A DNA stretch of 10,889 nt from an uncultured Garciella sp. (GCA_900555725.1 USMD01000068.1:1-10889), one strand, 5' to 3'; shown: positions 1 to 7,558, counted from the stretch's first letter. Notes: generated by a model from the letters alone, not told the origin. Translations and numbers: made by a program.

Positions 1-10
1 TAAGAGACAG
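1..10. other. Tn5 mosaic-end adapter remnant (non-genomic)
   Basis: The first ten bases, TAAGAGACAG, equal the inner ten bases of the 19-bp Tn5/Nextera mosaic end. On its own a 10-mer is weak evidence, but the opposite end of the window carries 28 bases of the same adapter in the matching orientation. Read as library adapter left on the contig, not as genome. Confidence 0.85.
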
Positions 11-84
11 CTTTTTATTATGTCCTCATAATATTTCATTCTATATCTTCAAAAAAATATCCTTTAAAAATATAAATTTTTCTT

Positions 85-117
85 AAACAAAAGAACTAAT
101 TCTTTTGAATCAGTTCT
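85..117 (-). terminator. Rho-independent terminator after arcA
   Basis: On the minus strand an 11-bp stem (AGAACTGATTC pairing with GAATTAGTTCT, with one G-U wobble) closes an AAAA loop and is followed by TTTGTTT. It lies about 90 nt past the arcA stop. The plus-strand version would carry an A-C mismatch at the wobble position, which supports minus-strand use. The rest of 11-203 shows no gene; it is A/T-rich 3' flank of arcA. Confidence 0.75.
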
Positions 118-203
118 CTCTTTAAAATACTAAAATCATTTGCTCTTTAATTATTTATAAAAATATGCAATCTCTTTAGGATAAAACATTCTAAACTTAA
201 CTA

Positions 204-1433
204 TCATTCAATATTTTCTCTCATCAAAGGCATACTCATGCATCTTGGACCACCGCGACCACGGGATAATTCGTAGGAATCAAATTCTAAAACCTCAATA
301 TTATTTTTGCGTAAAGTTTCATTGGTAACATAATTTCGATTATAGCATACCACTCTACCTGGAGATATTGCAAGGGTATTACTACCATCACTCCATTGTT
401 CCCTACTGGCAGCGATTCTGTCTCCACCTCCACAACGAATTAAATTTACGGAAGGTAAATGAAGATATTTTTTTAATATTTTAGATAAATCATCTTGTTC
501 AGAATGAATTTTTACTTGATTGTTAGCTCCCATAGTAATACTATATACTTCTAGTGGCTCCTCAATGCCTGCATAAATACTAAATTGATCATAATCTACC
601 ATAGTAAATACAGTATCTAAATGCATATAGGCTCTTGCCTTTGGAATATCAAAAGCTAACACTATTTCAAAGCTCTCCTCCTTAGTGGACAATAAATTGT
701 ATGCCAACCTTTCGATTGCAGTAGGATCTGTCCTATCGCTGATTCCTATAGCTAATAATTTATCAGAAAGAACGAGGATATCTCCACCTTCAATAGAATG
801 GGTTTTATCCCGATTGTACCATCTTTTAGTATCTTTAAATTTAGGATGATAGGTAAAGATATATTTTGCAAAGATGGTTTCTCTATTTCTCGTTTCATTT
901 GCCATAACATTTAAGGAAATTCCATATCCAATAGACGCAAAAGGATCCCTTTGAAAATATAAGTTTGGAATTGGATCCAAATAAAAGGGATAGGGTTTCT
1001 TTACCATATCTCCCAAACATTTAGGTTTAATATGTTTTAGTTCATCTTTGCGTATCCCTGCAATACATTTTTGAATCAATTCCTGGGGAGTGTAATCTTC
1101 AAAAAACTCTAATATCGCTTCTTGAAGACCAGGTGTAACTACCTTTCCCTCTTCCATAAATTCTATTAAAAATTTTTTTCTAACCTTAGGATTTTCTAGA
1201 ATATTCGCCATGAGATCCGTCAGATATAAAACTTCTACTCCTTCGTTACGCAAAATGCCTGCAAATTGATTATGCTCTTTTACTGCTTGTTCTCTATACA
1301 CAATTTCATCAAATAGTAACCTTCTTAAATAATCAGGTACAATATTTTCCACTTCTTGCCCTGGGCGATGTAACAAAACGCTTTTTAATTTTCCTATTTC
1401 ATTATAAACTGAAATACTTGAAGTGGTAGCCAT
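204..1433 (-). CDS. arcA: Arginine deiminase
   Basis: Catalyses L-arginine to L-citrulline plus ammonia, the first step of the arginine deiminase pathway; a cytosolic guanidine-modifying enzyme. With the chosen start it is 409 residues, the usual length. All expected catalytic positions are visible: Asp163 in FQRDPF, Glu215 in IEGGD, His271 and Asp273 in HLDTVF, and the nucleophile Cys398 in GGPRCMSMPL near the C-terminus. The substrate-binding stretch REQWSDGSNTL is also intact. Two in-frame ATGs exist, at 1442 and 1433. The AAAGGA ribosome binding site overlaps the first ATG and sits 8 nt before the second, so the second is preferred (the longer form would be 412 residues). A hairpin separates it from rarA and a terminator follows it, so it looks monocistronic. 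No arcB, arcC or arcD lies within the window. Confidence 0.96.
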   Translation of the reverse strand: MATTSSISVYNEIGKLKSVLLHRPGQEVENIVPDYLRRLLFDEIVYREQAVKEHNQFAGILRNEGVEVLYLTDLMANILENPKVRKKFLIEFMEEGKVVTPGLQEAILEFFEDYTPQELIQKCIAGIRKDELKHIKPKCLGDMVKKPYPFYLDPIPNLYFQRDPFASIGYGISLNVMANETRNRETIFAKYIFTYHPKFKDTKRWYNRDKTHSIEGGDILVLSDKLLAIGISDRTDPTAIERLAYNLLSTKEESFEIVLAFDIPKARAYMHLDTVFTMVDYDQFSIYAGIEEPLEVYSITMGANNQVKIHSEQDDLSKILKKYLHLPSVNLIRCGGGDRIAASREQWSDGSNTLAISPGRVVCYNRNYVTNETLRKNNIEVLEFDSYELSRGRGGPRCMSMPLMRENIE

Positions 1434-1441
1434 AGGATTCA

Positions 1442-1447
1442 TCCTTT
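1442..1447 (-). promoter_or_regulatory. Ribosome binding site that decides the arcA start
   Basis: AAAGGA on the minus strand overlaps the upstream ATG at 1442 by one base, so it cannot serve that codon. It is spaced 8 nt from the ATG at 1433. This favours the 409-residue form of arginine deiminase. Confidence 0.7.
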
Positions 1448-1480
1448 CTTAACTCTTGTATTTAGACAGACACAATGTAC

Positions 1481-1515
1481 AACAAAACGTTCATAATTAT
1501 TATGGACGTTTTGTT
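1481..1515 (-). terminator. Hairpin between rarA and arcA, probable terminator
   Basis: A 16-bp inverted repeat (AACAAAACGT... against ...ACGTTTTGTT) closes a 3-nt loop and starts seven bases past the rarA stop codon. It has one imperfect pair: a C-A mismatch on the minus strand, a G-U wobble on the plus strand. The descending arm ends in TTTTGTTGT, a modest U-rich tail for minus-strand transcripts. The plus-strand tail (TTTATTTTTTATT) is better, but no plus-strand gene precedes it. It probably ends the ltaE-rarA transcript. Control of arcA by the same structure is possible but not shown. Confidence 0.6.
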
Positions 1516-1521
1516 TATTTT

Positions 1522-2856
1522 TTATTGATTTTTCTTAAAGGCATTCATCCTAGCTTTAATGGTCTTTTCATACCCATGATCCGTCGGCTGGTAATAGGTT
1601 ACACCCTGTAGTTCATCGGGAAAATATTGTTGCTTTACGTAGGCGCCTTCAAAGTCATGAGGGTATTGATATCCCTTTCCATGACCTAATTTTTCTGCTC
1701 CTTTATAATGAGCATCCTTTAGATGTAATGGCACTACTCCAGTTTTTTTGGTTTCTATATCTTTTAGAGCTTTATCAATAGCTAAATAAGCAGCATTGCT
1801 CTTAGGAGCCGTAGCCAGATAGATAACTGCTTGAGCTAAAATAATTCTTGCTTCGGGAAATCCTACAAATTCCACTGCACTTGCCGCAGATACTGCAAGA
1901 ATCAAAGCTTGAGGATCTCCATTACCAATATCTTCTGATGCTAAAATAATCAATCTTCTAGCAATAAATTTAGGATCTTCTCCTGCATAAATCATCTTAG
2001 CTAACCAATAAAGAGCTGCATCTGGATCAGAACCCCTGATACTTTTTATAAAGGCAGAAATGGTATCATAATGATTATCTCCATTTTTTTCATAAACCAA
2101 CGCTCTTTTTTGAATACATTCCTGGGCTACTTCTATATCAATTACGATTTTTTGATCTTCTTTTCTTGGTGAAGTGGTTAATGCCGCCAATTCTAATGCA
2201 TTTAGAGCTGTTCTGGCATCCCCATTAGCAGTAGAAGCAATATGTTCTACTGCCTCTTGGCTAACATGAATATTTAAATTTCCCAACCCCTTCTCCTTGT
2301 TTTTAAGGGCTGCATATAATATTTTCTCTATGTCTTCTTGTTCTAAAGCTTTTAATTGAAAAATCCTTGAACGAGATACTAAGGGTGCATTTACTTCAAA
2401 ATATGGATTTTCTGTTGTAGCACCGATTAGTATCACAGTTCCTTCCTCTACCGAAGGCAAAAGGGCATCTTGCTGATTTTTATTAAATCTATGAATTTCA
2501 TCAATAAATAAAATGGTTTTTTTGCTATACATCCCCAATCTTTCTTCCGCTTCTTTGATGACCTTTCGGATATCTGCTACCCCAGATGTTACAGCATTTA
2601 ATTGTTCAAAATGAGCTTTGGTTGTATTTGCAATTATCTTTGCAAGGGTAGTCTTTCCAGTCCCTGGTGGTCCATAAAATATAAGGGAAGAAAACTGATC
2701 TGCTTTAATTGCTCGATATAATAGCTTATTTTTCCCAACAATATGATCCTGTCCAATAAATTCTTCCATAGTGTCTGGCCTCATACGAGTAGCAAGAGGG
2801 GCTTTTTTCTTTAATTGTTTTTCTTTATTTAGGTCAAGAAAGTTTATATTTTCCAT
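1522..2856 (-). CDS. rarA: Replication-associated recombination protein A (RarA/MgsA-type AAA+ ATPase)
   Basis: AAA+ ATPase of the RarA/MgsA/WRNIP1 family, related to clamp-loader ATPases, acting at stalled replication forks with single-stranded DNA-binding protein. At 444 residues it is normal in length. Visible in order: the N-terminal box around MRPDTMEEFIGQDHI; Walker A GPPGTGKT at 62-69; Walker B ILFIDEIH at 115-122; a sensor 1 region ILIGATTENP near 142-151 followed by the arginine-bearing SRSR; sensor 2 GDARTALNAL near 212-221; then the family's long C-terminal tetramerisation part. A GTG at 2865 is in frame, but the AAGGGTGAT Shine-Dalgarno sequence (2861-2869) overlaps it and lies 4 nt before the ATG at 2856, which is preferred (447 residues with GTG). 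It begins 19 nt after the ltaE stop, so the two are almost certainly co-transcribed. Confidence 0.96.
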   Translation of the reverse strand: MENINFLDLNKEKQLKKKAPLATRMRPDTMEEFIGQDHIVGKNKLLYRAIKADQFSSLIFYGPPGTGKTTLAKIIANTTKAHFEQLNAVTSGVADIRKVIKEAEERLGMYSKKTILFIDEIHRFNKNQQDALLPSVEEGTVILIGATTENPYFEVNAPLVSRSRIFQLKALEQEDIEKILYAALKNKEKGLGNLNIHVSQEAVEHIASTANGDARTALNALELAALTTSPRKEDQKIVIDIEVAQECIQKRALVYEKNGDNHYDTISAFIKSIRGSDPDAALYWLAKMIYAGEDPKFIARRLIILASEDIGNGDPQALILAVSAASAVEFVGFPEARIILAQAVIYLATAPKSNAAYLAIDKALKDIETKKTGVVPLHLKDAHYKGAEKLGHGKGYQYPHDFEGAYVKQQYFPDELQGVTYYQPTDHGYEKTIKARMNAFKKNQ

Positions 2857-2875
2857 TAAAATCACCCTTGTTCTT

Positions 2876-3907
2876 TTAAGCTATTTCATGGATCTCCTTT
2901 AATACCCTTTGAACATCCTCTTTGGTAATATAAGCATGGATAACCAATCGAATATTTCCATCTTTGGAACCATTGATTAGGATTTCCTTTTTCTTTAATG
3001 CTTCAGCTAGTTCATTTCCATTCATTCTCATACCACTAATGTTTAGCATAATGATATTAGTCTGTACTCCTTTAGCATCAATTTCGATTCCTGAAATCTC
3101 TGATAATCCTTGAGCTAAAGCCTTGGCATTGTCATGATCCTCTTGCAATCGAAAGGTCATCTCCTCTAAAGCAATAATTCCTGCTGCTGCCAAAATTCCT
3201 GCCTGTCTCATTCCTCCCCCTAAGAGCTTTCTATTTTTTCTAGCCTTCCTAATAAATTCTCTACTCCCTACTACTACAGAACCTACTGGAGCACAAAGTC
3301 CTTTAGAAAGGCAAACATTAATACTATCTGTATATTGGGTAATTTCCCTTACATCTACCCCTAGATAAGTAGCAGCATTAAAAATTCTAGCTCCGTCCAA
3401 ATGAACAGGAATACTGTGTTTTTTCCCTACTTCATATACTGCCTTCATCCCTTCTAGAGAAATTACCTTCCCTCCTGCTTTGTTATGGGTGTTTTCCATG
3501 CAAATTAAACTGGTTTTGGGAAAGTGAATATTTTCTGGATCTCTAATGGCATCTTCTACATCTTTAGGATTTAAGGCTCCATTTTTTCCCTTTAAGGTCC
3601 TTGCCTGTACCCCTGCTAAAATTGCAATTCCCCCTACTTCATTTACAAATATGTGAGAATTTTCTTCTAGAATAATTTCGTCTCCTCTTTGACTATGGGT
3701 CATAACCGCCACTTGATTTCCCATAGTACCGCTAGGAACAAATAATGCAGCTTCCTTTCCTAACTTTTCAGCGGCCTTTTGTTCTAATTCTAACATTGTA
3801 GGATCATCCCTATACACATCATCTCCCACCTCTGCCATATACATAGCTTCTCGCATTTTTTTAGTGGGTTTTGTAACGGTATCACTTCTTAAATCAATAA
3901 CTTTCAT
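2876..3907 (-). CDS. ltaE: Threonine aldolase (low-specificity L-threonine/allo-threonine type)
   Basis: PLP-dependent fold-type I aldolase that splits L-threonine or L-allo-threonine into glycine and acetaldehyde; cytosolic. The 343-residue length fits the family. Diagnostic sequence: the N-terminal DLRSDTVTKPT, GDDVYRDDPT near 28-37, the phosphate-binding SGTMGNQ at 59-65, His85 in NSHIF, Asp171 in HLDGARIFNA (contact to the PLP ring nitrogen), and Lys202 in CLSKGL, the Schiff-base lysine. All key residues are present, so it should be active. The start is well fixed: GGGAGG lies 7 nt upstream of the ATG. The ATG overlaps the TGA of a short upstream open frame (ATGA). rarA follows closely. 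L- versus allo-threonine preference cannot be read from the sequence. Confidence 0.95.
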   Translation of the reverse strand: MKVIDLRSDTVTKPTKKMREAMYMAEVGDDVYRDDPTMLELEQKAAEKLGKEAALFVPSGTMGNQVAVMTHSQRGDEIILEENSHIFVNEVGGIAILAGVQARTLKGKNGALNPKDVEDAIRDPENIHFPKTSLICMENTHNKAGGKVISLEGMKAVYEVGKKHSIPVHLDGARIFNAATYLGVDVREITQYTDSINVCLSKGLCAPVGSVVVGSREFIRKARKNRKLLGGGMRQAGILAAAGIIALEEMTFRLQEDHDNAKALAQGLSEISGIEIDAKGVQTNIIMLNISGMRMNGNELAEALKKKEILINGSKDGNIRLVIHAYITKEDVQRVLKEIHEIA

Positions 3908-4014
3908 ATTAATTCCTCCCTTTTTATTTCTCCGAATGCTACCACTTTTGATACTCCCAGCGTATAAACAGAGTTATTGGCTTCAAATGGAGTTTTTACT
4001 CCAGCAAAAGCTAT
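3904..4014 (-). pseudogene. Possible 3' remnant of an unidentified gene upstream of ltaE
   Basis: Between the methyltransferase stop (4051) and the ltaE start, a minus-strand frame runs from just after a TAG (4015-4017) for 36 codons to a TGA that overlaps the ltaE ATG as ATGA. Its translation looks protein-like (for example AGVKTPFEANN, then YTLGVSKVVAFGEIKREELI), but there is no credible start codon and no ribosome binding site. ATGA overlaps are typical of adjacent genes in one operon, which suggests the C-terminus of a lost gene. I do not recognise the family. A 36-codon open stretch can also arise by chance in such DNA, so this may be ordinary untranslated leader. Confidence 0.3.
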
Positions 4015-4050
4015 CTAACAGAATTCTTACTAAACAAACTCTATCTGAAC

Positions 4051-6123
4051 CTAAAGATTACTTGATAGCAAATCTTTATCAAATAAACTTGTAAGATAGC
4101 TTCTTTCTTCTTGATTTAACTCAAAATATCCCATAAACCACTGATCAACCTTCTTTTGAATATTCGTCACTATTTTCTGGTTTTCCTCTTTTAGAAAGTA
4201 GATTATTTGTTTATAATACTCTTCTAAATCCATTTGTTCCTGATTTTCTAATTTAGGAATCTGTAATTGTCTCAAAGTATTGGGATAATATTCATAAAGG
4301 TCTCTTCCTAATTTTTTAGCAAAGGTTTTGAAATAAAATTCATAAAGGAATGAATTAAGCAATAAAGTTAAGATCCTATGGGACATATCCCCTTTAAATA
4401 TCTTCTTTAATCGAATTCCATATACATCAGCGCTATAAAATGTTCCCTGATCATCTAGAGCAAATTGGTTATGACTTGCTTTATAGGGAAAAATGATTTT
4501 AGGGGATTGGAAGAATTCCTTTTCCCTTCCCCATTGCAACTCATACCACTTTCGTACTCCTCGAACACATTCTCTTCTTTTCTCTAGCTGGCTTTTAAAG
4601 GGCCATAAGTAATTTTTTTCCTCTTTCCACCCTTCAATGTTTTCTATATCGTTAGAATAAAGTAAAAGAGTATTACTTTCCCCTATAAAAAAGGAATGAA
4701 TATCTTTCCCCTTTATCCAAGGTTTTAATAATGAATGACTTAATCTATTTTCTTTTGCCTTTTCTTTAGATATTACAAAGGCTTTATCCCGTCCTGTAAT
4801 AATTCCCTGTTTGCTTTCACAAATATCTCCTAATTGAAAATTACATTTACTCTCTATTTTACTAACAATTCTTCTATCCATAGGACATAGTAGTCGCCAG
4901 CCCTCTTTTTTTAATTCTGATTGAGGAAGAGAAAAAAAATGGATATAAGGGCTTTTCCTCTTTTCTTTTATATTTTTTAAAATCATTTCTCCAGATACTT
5001 TTTTATTAGTGCCCCTTAATTTATATACTTTTAAATTATGATTTTCCCCCATTTTTTTCTTAGTTAATGTAATAATCAAGGGATCTATTCCAATTCCCTT
5101 TAAAATCCGTTGTCCATAAAAGTCGATAATTTTATGGATTGTGCTATACTTTATAAGATATTCCCGTAGATTGGTCCCATAAAGTGCTTCTAAGAAATAT
5201 CTTGAGACAATAAAACAAAGTCTCCCTCCATCTTTTAAATATTCTATTCCCTTTTGAAAAAAGCAATAGGACATATCCCCTTTATCATGATATACTAAAC
5301 TATACTTTTCTTTTAGATGCATGCTGTATTCTTTATTCATTTTTTTATGCCCTATATAAGGAGGATTTCCTACTACAAGGCGAAATCTACTCTTTTCCAA
5401 ACCATTCATGGTTTCTAAAAGTGCATCCCCACAATAAATATGGAGATTGGTTTCTATGTATTGGGGCTGTTTTAGGATTAAAATAAGTTTTACAATAGTA
5501 GCTGCTAATGGATCTTTTTCTATTCCATAGATTTGTTTTTCTAGAATGTGTCGATGAATGGTTTTTTCATCGGTTCCTAATAATTGGGGATGTCTTAAAT
5601 AATATTTCATTAATTTATCATAGGCTACATTGAGAAAAAAACCACAGCCACAGGCCGGGTCTAATATTTTATCTTGAATCTCCCAATTATAGATCTCTTC
5701 CTCTAGCATAAAATCAATTACAAAAAAAGGAGTATAAAACATTCCCTTTTTCTTTTTTTGCTGTAAATTATTTAAATACTCATATATTTCTCCTAAAATT
5801 GTAGAAGGTTCCTGGGAGAAAACATCAAAACCTAAAATAGGTTTATACAATTTATTCCAAGTAGTTTGGGAGAATGTATGATTTTTTCCTTTTGAAAAAT
5901 AAATTTTTTCTTTGTTCCAACAGCATAGAATATTTTCAATGGTAAATTCTTGATACAAATACTGCTGTATCAGCATATTCCATTGTATTCTTTTATGGTC
6001 AATAAGCCATTTTAATAAAACAATTTTTATAATAATATTCTTTTTTTCCTCTTGATCAAATTCTACAAAAAATTCGTTAATTTCTTCTAAAAAATATAAA
6101 ATTCTTTTTTTCCCTTTAAGCAT
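4051..6123 (-). CDS. Solitary N6-adenine DNA methyltransferase, Eco57I/TaqI-like, CamA-like
   Basis: S-adenosylmethionine-dependent DNA adenine methyltransferase of 690 residues. Order: an N-terminal extension of about 110 residues without a recognised motif; ILGEIYEYL and FYTP (motif X, 129-132); motif I DPACGCGFF (155-163, with Cys160 where Ser is usual); catalytic NPPY (253-256) within NPPYIGHKK; then a TaqI-type target-recognition region beginning with QGIITGRDKAF (439-449) and containing LKPWIKGKDI and WYELQWGRE. No nuclease motif is visible and no restriction gene lies beside it, so it is an orphan. From memory, the NPPYIGHKK, ITG.DKAF and WYELQWGRE strings resemble Clostridioides difficile CamA, the CAAAAA-specific enzyme needed for normal sporulation; specificity here is unproven. 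The start is supported by AAGGTGA four to five bases before ATG. The first 240 coding bases are only about 22% G+C. glyA precedes it behind a terminator; no clear terminator separates it from ltaE. Confidence 0.88.
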   Translation of the reverse strand: MLKGKKRILYFLEEINEFFVEFDQEEKKNIIIKIVLLKWLIDHKRIQWNMLIQQYLYQEFTIENILCCWNKEKIYFSKGKNHTFSQTTWNKLYKPILGFDVFSQEPSTILGEIYEYLNNLQQKKKKGMFYTPFFVIDFMLEEEIYNWEIQDKILDPACGCGFFLNVAYDKLMKYYLRHPQLLGTDEKTIHRHILEKQIYGIEKDPLAATIVKLILILKQPQYIETNLHIYCGDALLETMNGLEKSRFRLVVGNPPYIGHKKMNKEYSMHLKEKYSLVYHDKGDMSYCFFQKGIEYLKDGGRLCFIVSRYFLEALYGTNLREYLIKYSTIHKIIDFYGQRILKGIGIDPLIITLTKKKMGENHNLKVYKLRGTNKKVSGEMILKNIKEKRKSPYIHFFSLPQSELKKEGWRLLCPMDRRIVSKIESKCNFQLGDICESKQGIITGRDKAFVISKEKAKENRLSHSLLKPWIKGKDIHSFFIGESNTLLLYSNDIENIEGWKEEKNYLWPFKSQLEKRRECVRGVRKWYELQWGREKEFFQSPKIIFPYKASHNQFALDDQGTFYSADVYGIRLKKIFKGDMSHRILTLLLNSFLYEFYFKTFAKKLGRDLYEYYPNTLRQLQIPKLENQEQMDLEEYYKQIIYFLKEENQKIVTNIQKKVDQWFMGYFELNQEERSYLTSLFDKDLLSSNL

Positions 6124-6144
6124 ATTTCACCTTTTGTTTTTCTT

Positions 6145-6160
6145 TTTATGATATCATAAA
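6145..6160. promoter_or_regulatory. 16-bp perfect palindrome upstream of the methyltransferase gene
   Basis: TTTATGATATCATAAA is self-complementary and begins 22 bp upstream of the methyltransferase ATG. It contains TATGAT and TATCAT, each usable as a -10 element. No convincing -35 was found at the right distance. A dimeric repressor site overlapping the promoter is one reading; chance in A/T-rich DNA is another. Confidence 0.35.
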
Positions 6161-6171
6161 TCCATATACAA

Positions 6172-6220
6172 TAAAAAGAAAAACCCAAAAACCTAAATAT
6201 AAATGATAGGCTACTGGGCT
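6172..6220 (-). terminator. Rho-independent terminator after glyA
   Basis: On the minus strand AGCCCA pairs with TGGGTT and, inside it, CCTA pairs with TAGG. The 4/4 internal segment can form two G-U pairs and one A-U pair around one mismatch, giving a nearly continuous 14-bp arm with an 11-nt loop. The stem is followed by a T-rich tract (TTTTTCTTTTT). It lies 20-70 nt beyond the glyA stop and separates glyA from the methyltransferase gene. Confidence 0.6.
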
Positions 6221-6239
6221 TTCATTATTAAAGGTAAAA

Positions 6240-7472
6240 TTAATAAAGAGGATATTTTTGGCATAATTGGGCTACCATGCTTCTTGCCTTATCATAAGAA
6301 CTTTCTCCCTCTGTCAATACCATATGAATTACTTCTGCAATGACTTTCATATCTTCTTTTTTCATTCCTCGACTGGTAACGGCTGGTGTTCCAATCCTTA
6401 TACCACTTGTTATAAAAGGGCTTTCTGTTTCATAGGGAATGGTATTTTTATTTACTGTAACATTTACTTCATCTAAACGTTTTTCTGCCTCTTTTCCTGT
6501 TATCCCTTTATCTCTTAAATCGACTAACATTAGATGATTGTCTGTGCCTTCAGAAACCAAACGAAATCCCTTTTCTTGTAAAGCCTCTGCCAATGATTTA
6601 GCATTGGAAACGATTTGCTTTTGATACTCTTTGAATTCAGGTTGTAAAGCTTCTTTAAAGCATACAGCTTTTCCAGCTATGATATGCATTAAAGGACCTC
6701 CTTGAGTACCTGGAAATATTGCTTTATCAATGGCCTTTGCATATTCTTCTTTACAAAGAATAATCCCTCCCCTTGGTCCCCTTAATGTTTTATGGGTAGT
6801 AGAAGTTACAAAGTCAGCATAAGGTACTGGACTAGGATGAAGACCTGTCGCTACCAATCCAGCTATATGAGCCATATCCACCATAAAATAAGCATTTACT
6901 TTTTTAGCAATCTGTCCAATTCTTTTAAAATCAATGATTCTTGGATAGGCACTAGCCCCCGCCACAATCATCTTGGGTTTATTTTTTAAAGCAATTTTTT
7001 CTAATTCATCATAGTTAATCCTTTCGGTTTCTTTATCTACACCATAACTAATAAAATTAAAATATGTACCGGAAAGATTAACAGGACTCCCATGAGTTAA
7101 ATGTCCTCCATGGGACAAGTTCATTCCTAAAACGATATCTCCTGGTTTTAACATAGCAAAATATACAGCTGTATTGGCTTGGGCACCAGAATGGGGTTGT
7201 ACATTTGCATGTTCTGCTCCAAATAATTTCTTTACCCTATCTCGGGCAATGTCTTCTACAATATCAACATATTGGCATCCCCCATAATATCTTTTCCCAG
7301 GATAGCCTTCTGCATATTTGTTGGTAAGAGGACTGCCCATAGCCTCCATAATTGCTTCTGATACAAAGTTTTCAGAGGCAATTAATTCAATATTATTTCT
7401 TTGGCGATTTAATTCTTTCATCATTGCCTTAGCAACTTGTGGATCTACTTTTTCTACTTCCTTAAAATCCAT
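6240..7472 (-). CDS. glyA: Serine hydroxymethyltransferase
   Basis: PLP enzyme that interconverts serine plus tetrahydrofolate with glycine plus 5,10-methylene-tetrahydrofolate, the main entry to one-carbon units; cytosolic. The 410-residue length is standard. Signatures: IELIASENF, NKYAEGYPGKRYYGG with catalytic Glu55, ANVQPHSGAQAN, VDMAHIAGL with Asp199 and His202, and the PLP-lysine motif TTHKTLRGPRGG with Lys228. The C-terminal GIRIGTPAVTSRG is also intact. An in-frame ATG lies 51 nt further upstream, but AGGAGGGG sits 7 nt before the ATG at 7472, and the product then begins as homologues do. The gene is bounded by a candidate promoter upstream and a terminator downstream, so it is probably transcribed alone. 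No folate or glycine riboswitch is recognisable in the leader. Confidence 0.98.
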   Translation of the reverse strand: MDFKEVEKVDPQVAKAMMKELNRQRNNIELIASENFVSEAIMEAMGSPLTNKYAEGYPGKRYYGGCQYVDIVEDIARDRVKKLFGAEHANVQPHSGAQANTAVYFAMLKPGDIVLGMNLSHGGHLTHGSPVNLSGTYFNFISYGVDKETERINYDELEKIALKNKPKMIVAGASAYPRIIDFKRIGQIAKKVNAYFMVDMAHIAGLVATGLHPSPVPYADFVTSTTHKTLRGPRGGIILCKEEYAKAIDKAIFPGTQGGPLMHIIAGKAVCFKEALQPEFKEYQKQIVSNAKSLAEALQEKGFRLVSEGTDNHLMLVDLRDKGITGKEAEKRLDEVNVTVNKNTIPYETESPFITSGIRIGTPAVTSRGMKKEDMKVIAEVIHMVLTEGESSYDKARSMVAQLCQKYPLY

Positions 7473-7479
7473 ATCTTTA

Positions 7480-7487
7480 CCCCTCCT
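7480..7487 (-). promoter_or_regulatory. Ribosome binding site that decides the glyA start
   Basis: AGGAGGGG on the minus strand, 7 nt before the ATG at 7472. The alternative ATG at 7523 lies upstream of this site and would make it internal. This supports the 410-residue form. Confidence 0.85.
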
Positions 7488-7528
7488 ATATTCGTTTATT
7501 ATTTTATTATATCGAAAATTCAATTTTT

Positions 7529-7558
7529 AGTATAGGAAAAATTTTATTGTTTTGTCTT
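7529..7558 (-). promoter_or_regulatory. Candidate sigma-A promoter for glyA
   Basis: On the minus strand AAGACA (4/6 to TTGACA; 7553-7558) and TATACT (5/6 to TATAAT; 7529-7534) are separated by 18 nt, about 57 nt before the glyA start. It lies just after the terminator of the upstream operon, where a promoter is expected. A perfect TATAAT also occurs at 7506-7511 but has no matching -35. Confidence 0.35.

Noticed and set aside
1443..1480. Promoter or ArgR-type box upstream of arcA
   Set aside because: Only poor -10-like (TAAATA) and -35-like hexamers were found, with wrong spacing, and no convincing ARG-box inverted repeat.
3915..3960. T-box-like string (AAAAGTGGTAGC) in the ltaE leader on the minus strand
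   Set aside because: It loosely recalls the GGUGGUACC T-box element, but there is no matching antiterminator arm, terminator or specifier region upstream in the available 143 nt.
3988..4003. Hairpin TGGAGT-AAAA-ACTCCA between the methyltransferase gene and ltaE
   Set aside because: The stem is perfect but only 6 bp and is followed by just TTTG; too weak to call a terminator.
3864..4094. Plus-strand open frame of 76 codons over the ltaE start and upstream gap
   Set aside because: Overlaps well-supported minus-strand genes, has no ribosome binding site and no recognisable product.
4051..6123. Type IIG restriction-modification fusion
   Set aside because: The domain order fits the methyltransferase and target-recognition parts, but I see no PD-ExK nuclease motif in the N-terminal 110 residues and the protein is short for a type IIG enzyme.
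7506..7511. Perfect TATAAT upstream of glyA on the minus strand
   Set aside because: No -35-like hexamer at 16-18 nt spacing; in A/T-rich DNA the hexamer alone is not enough.
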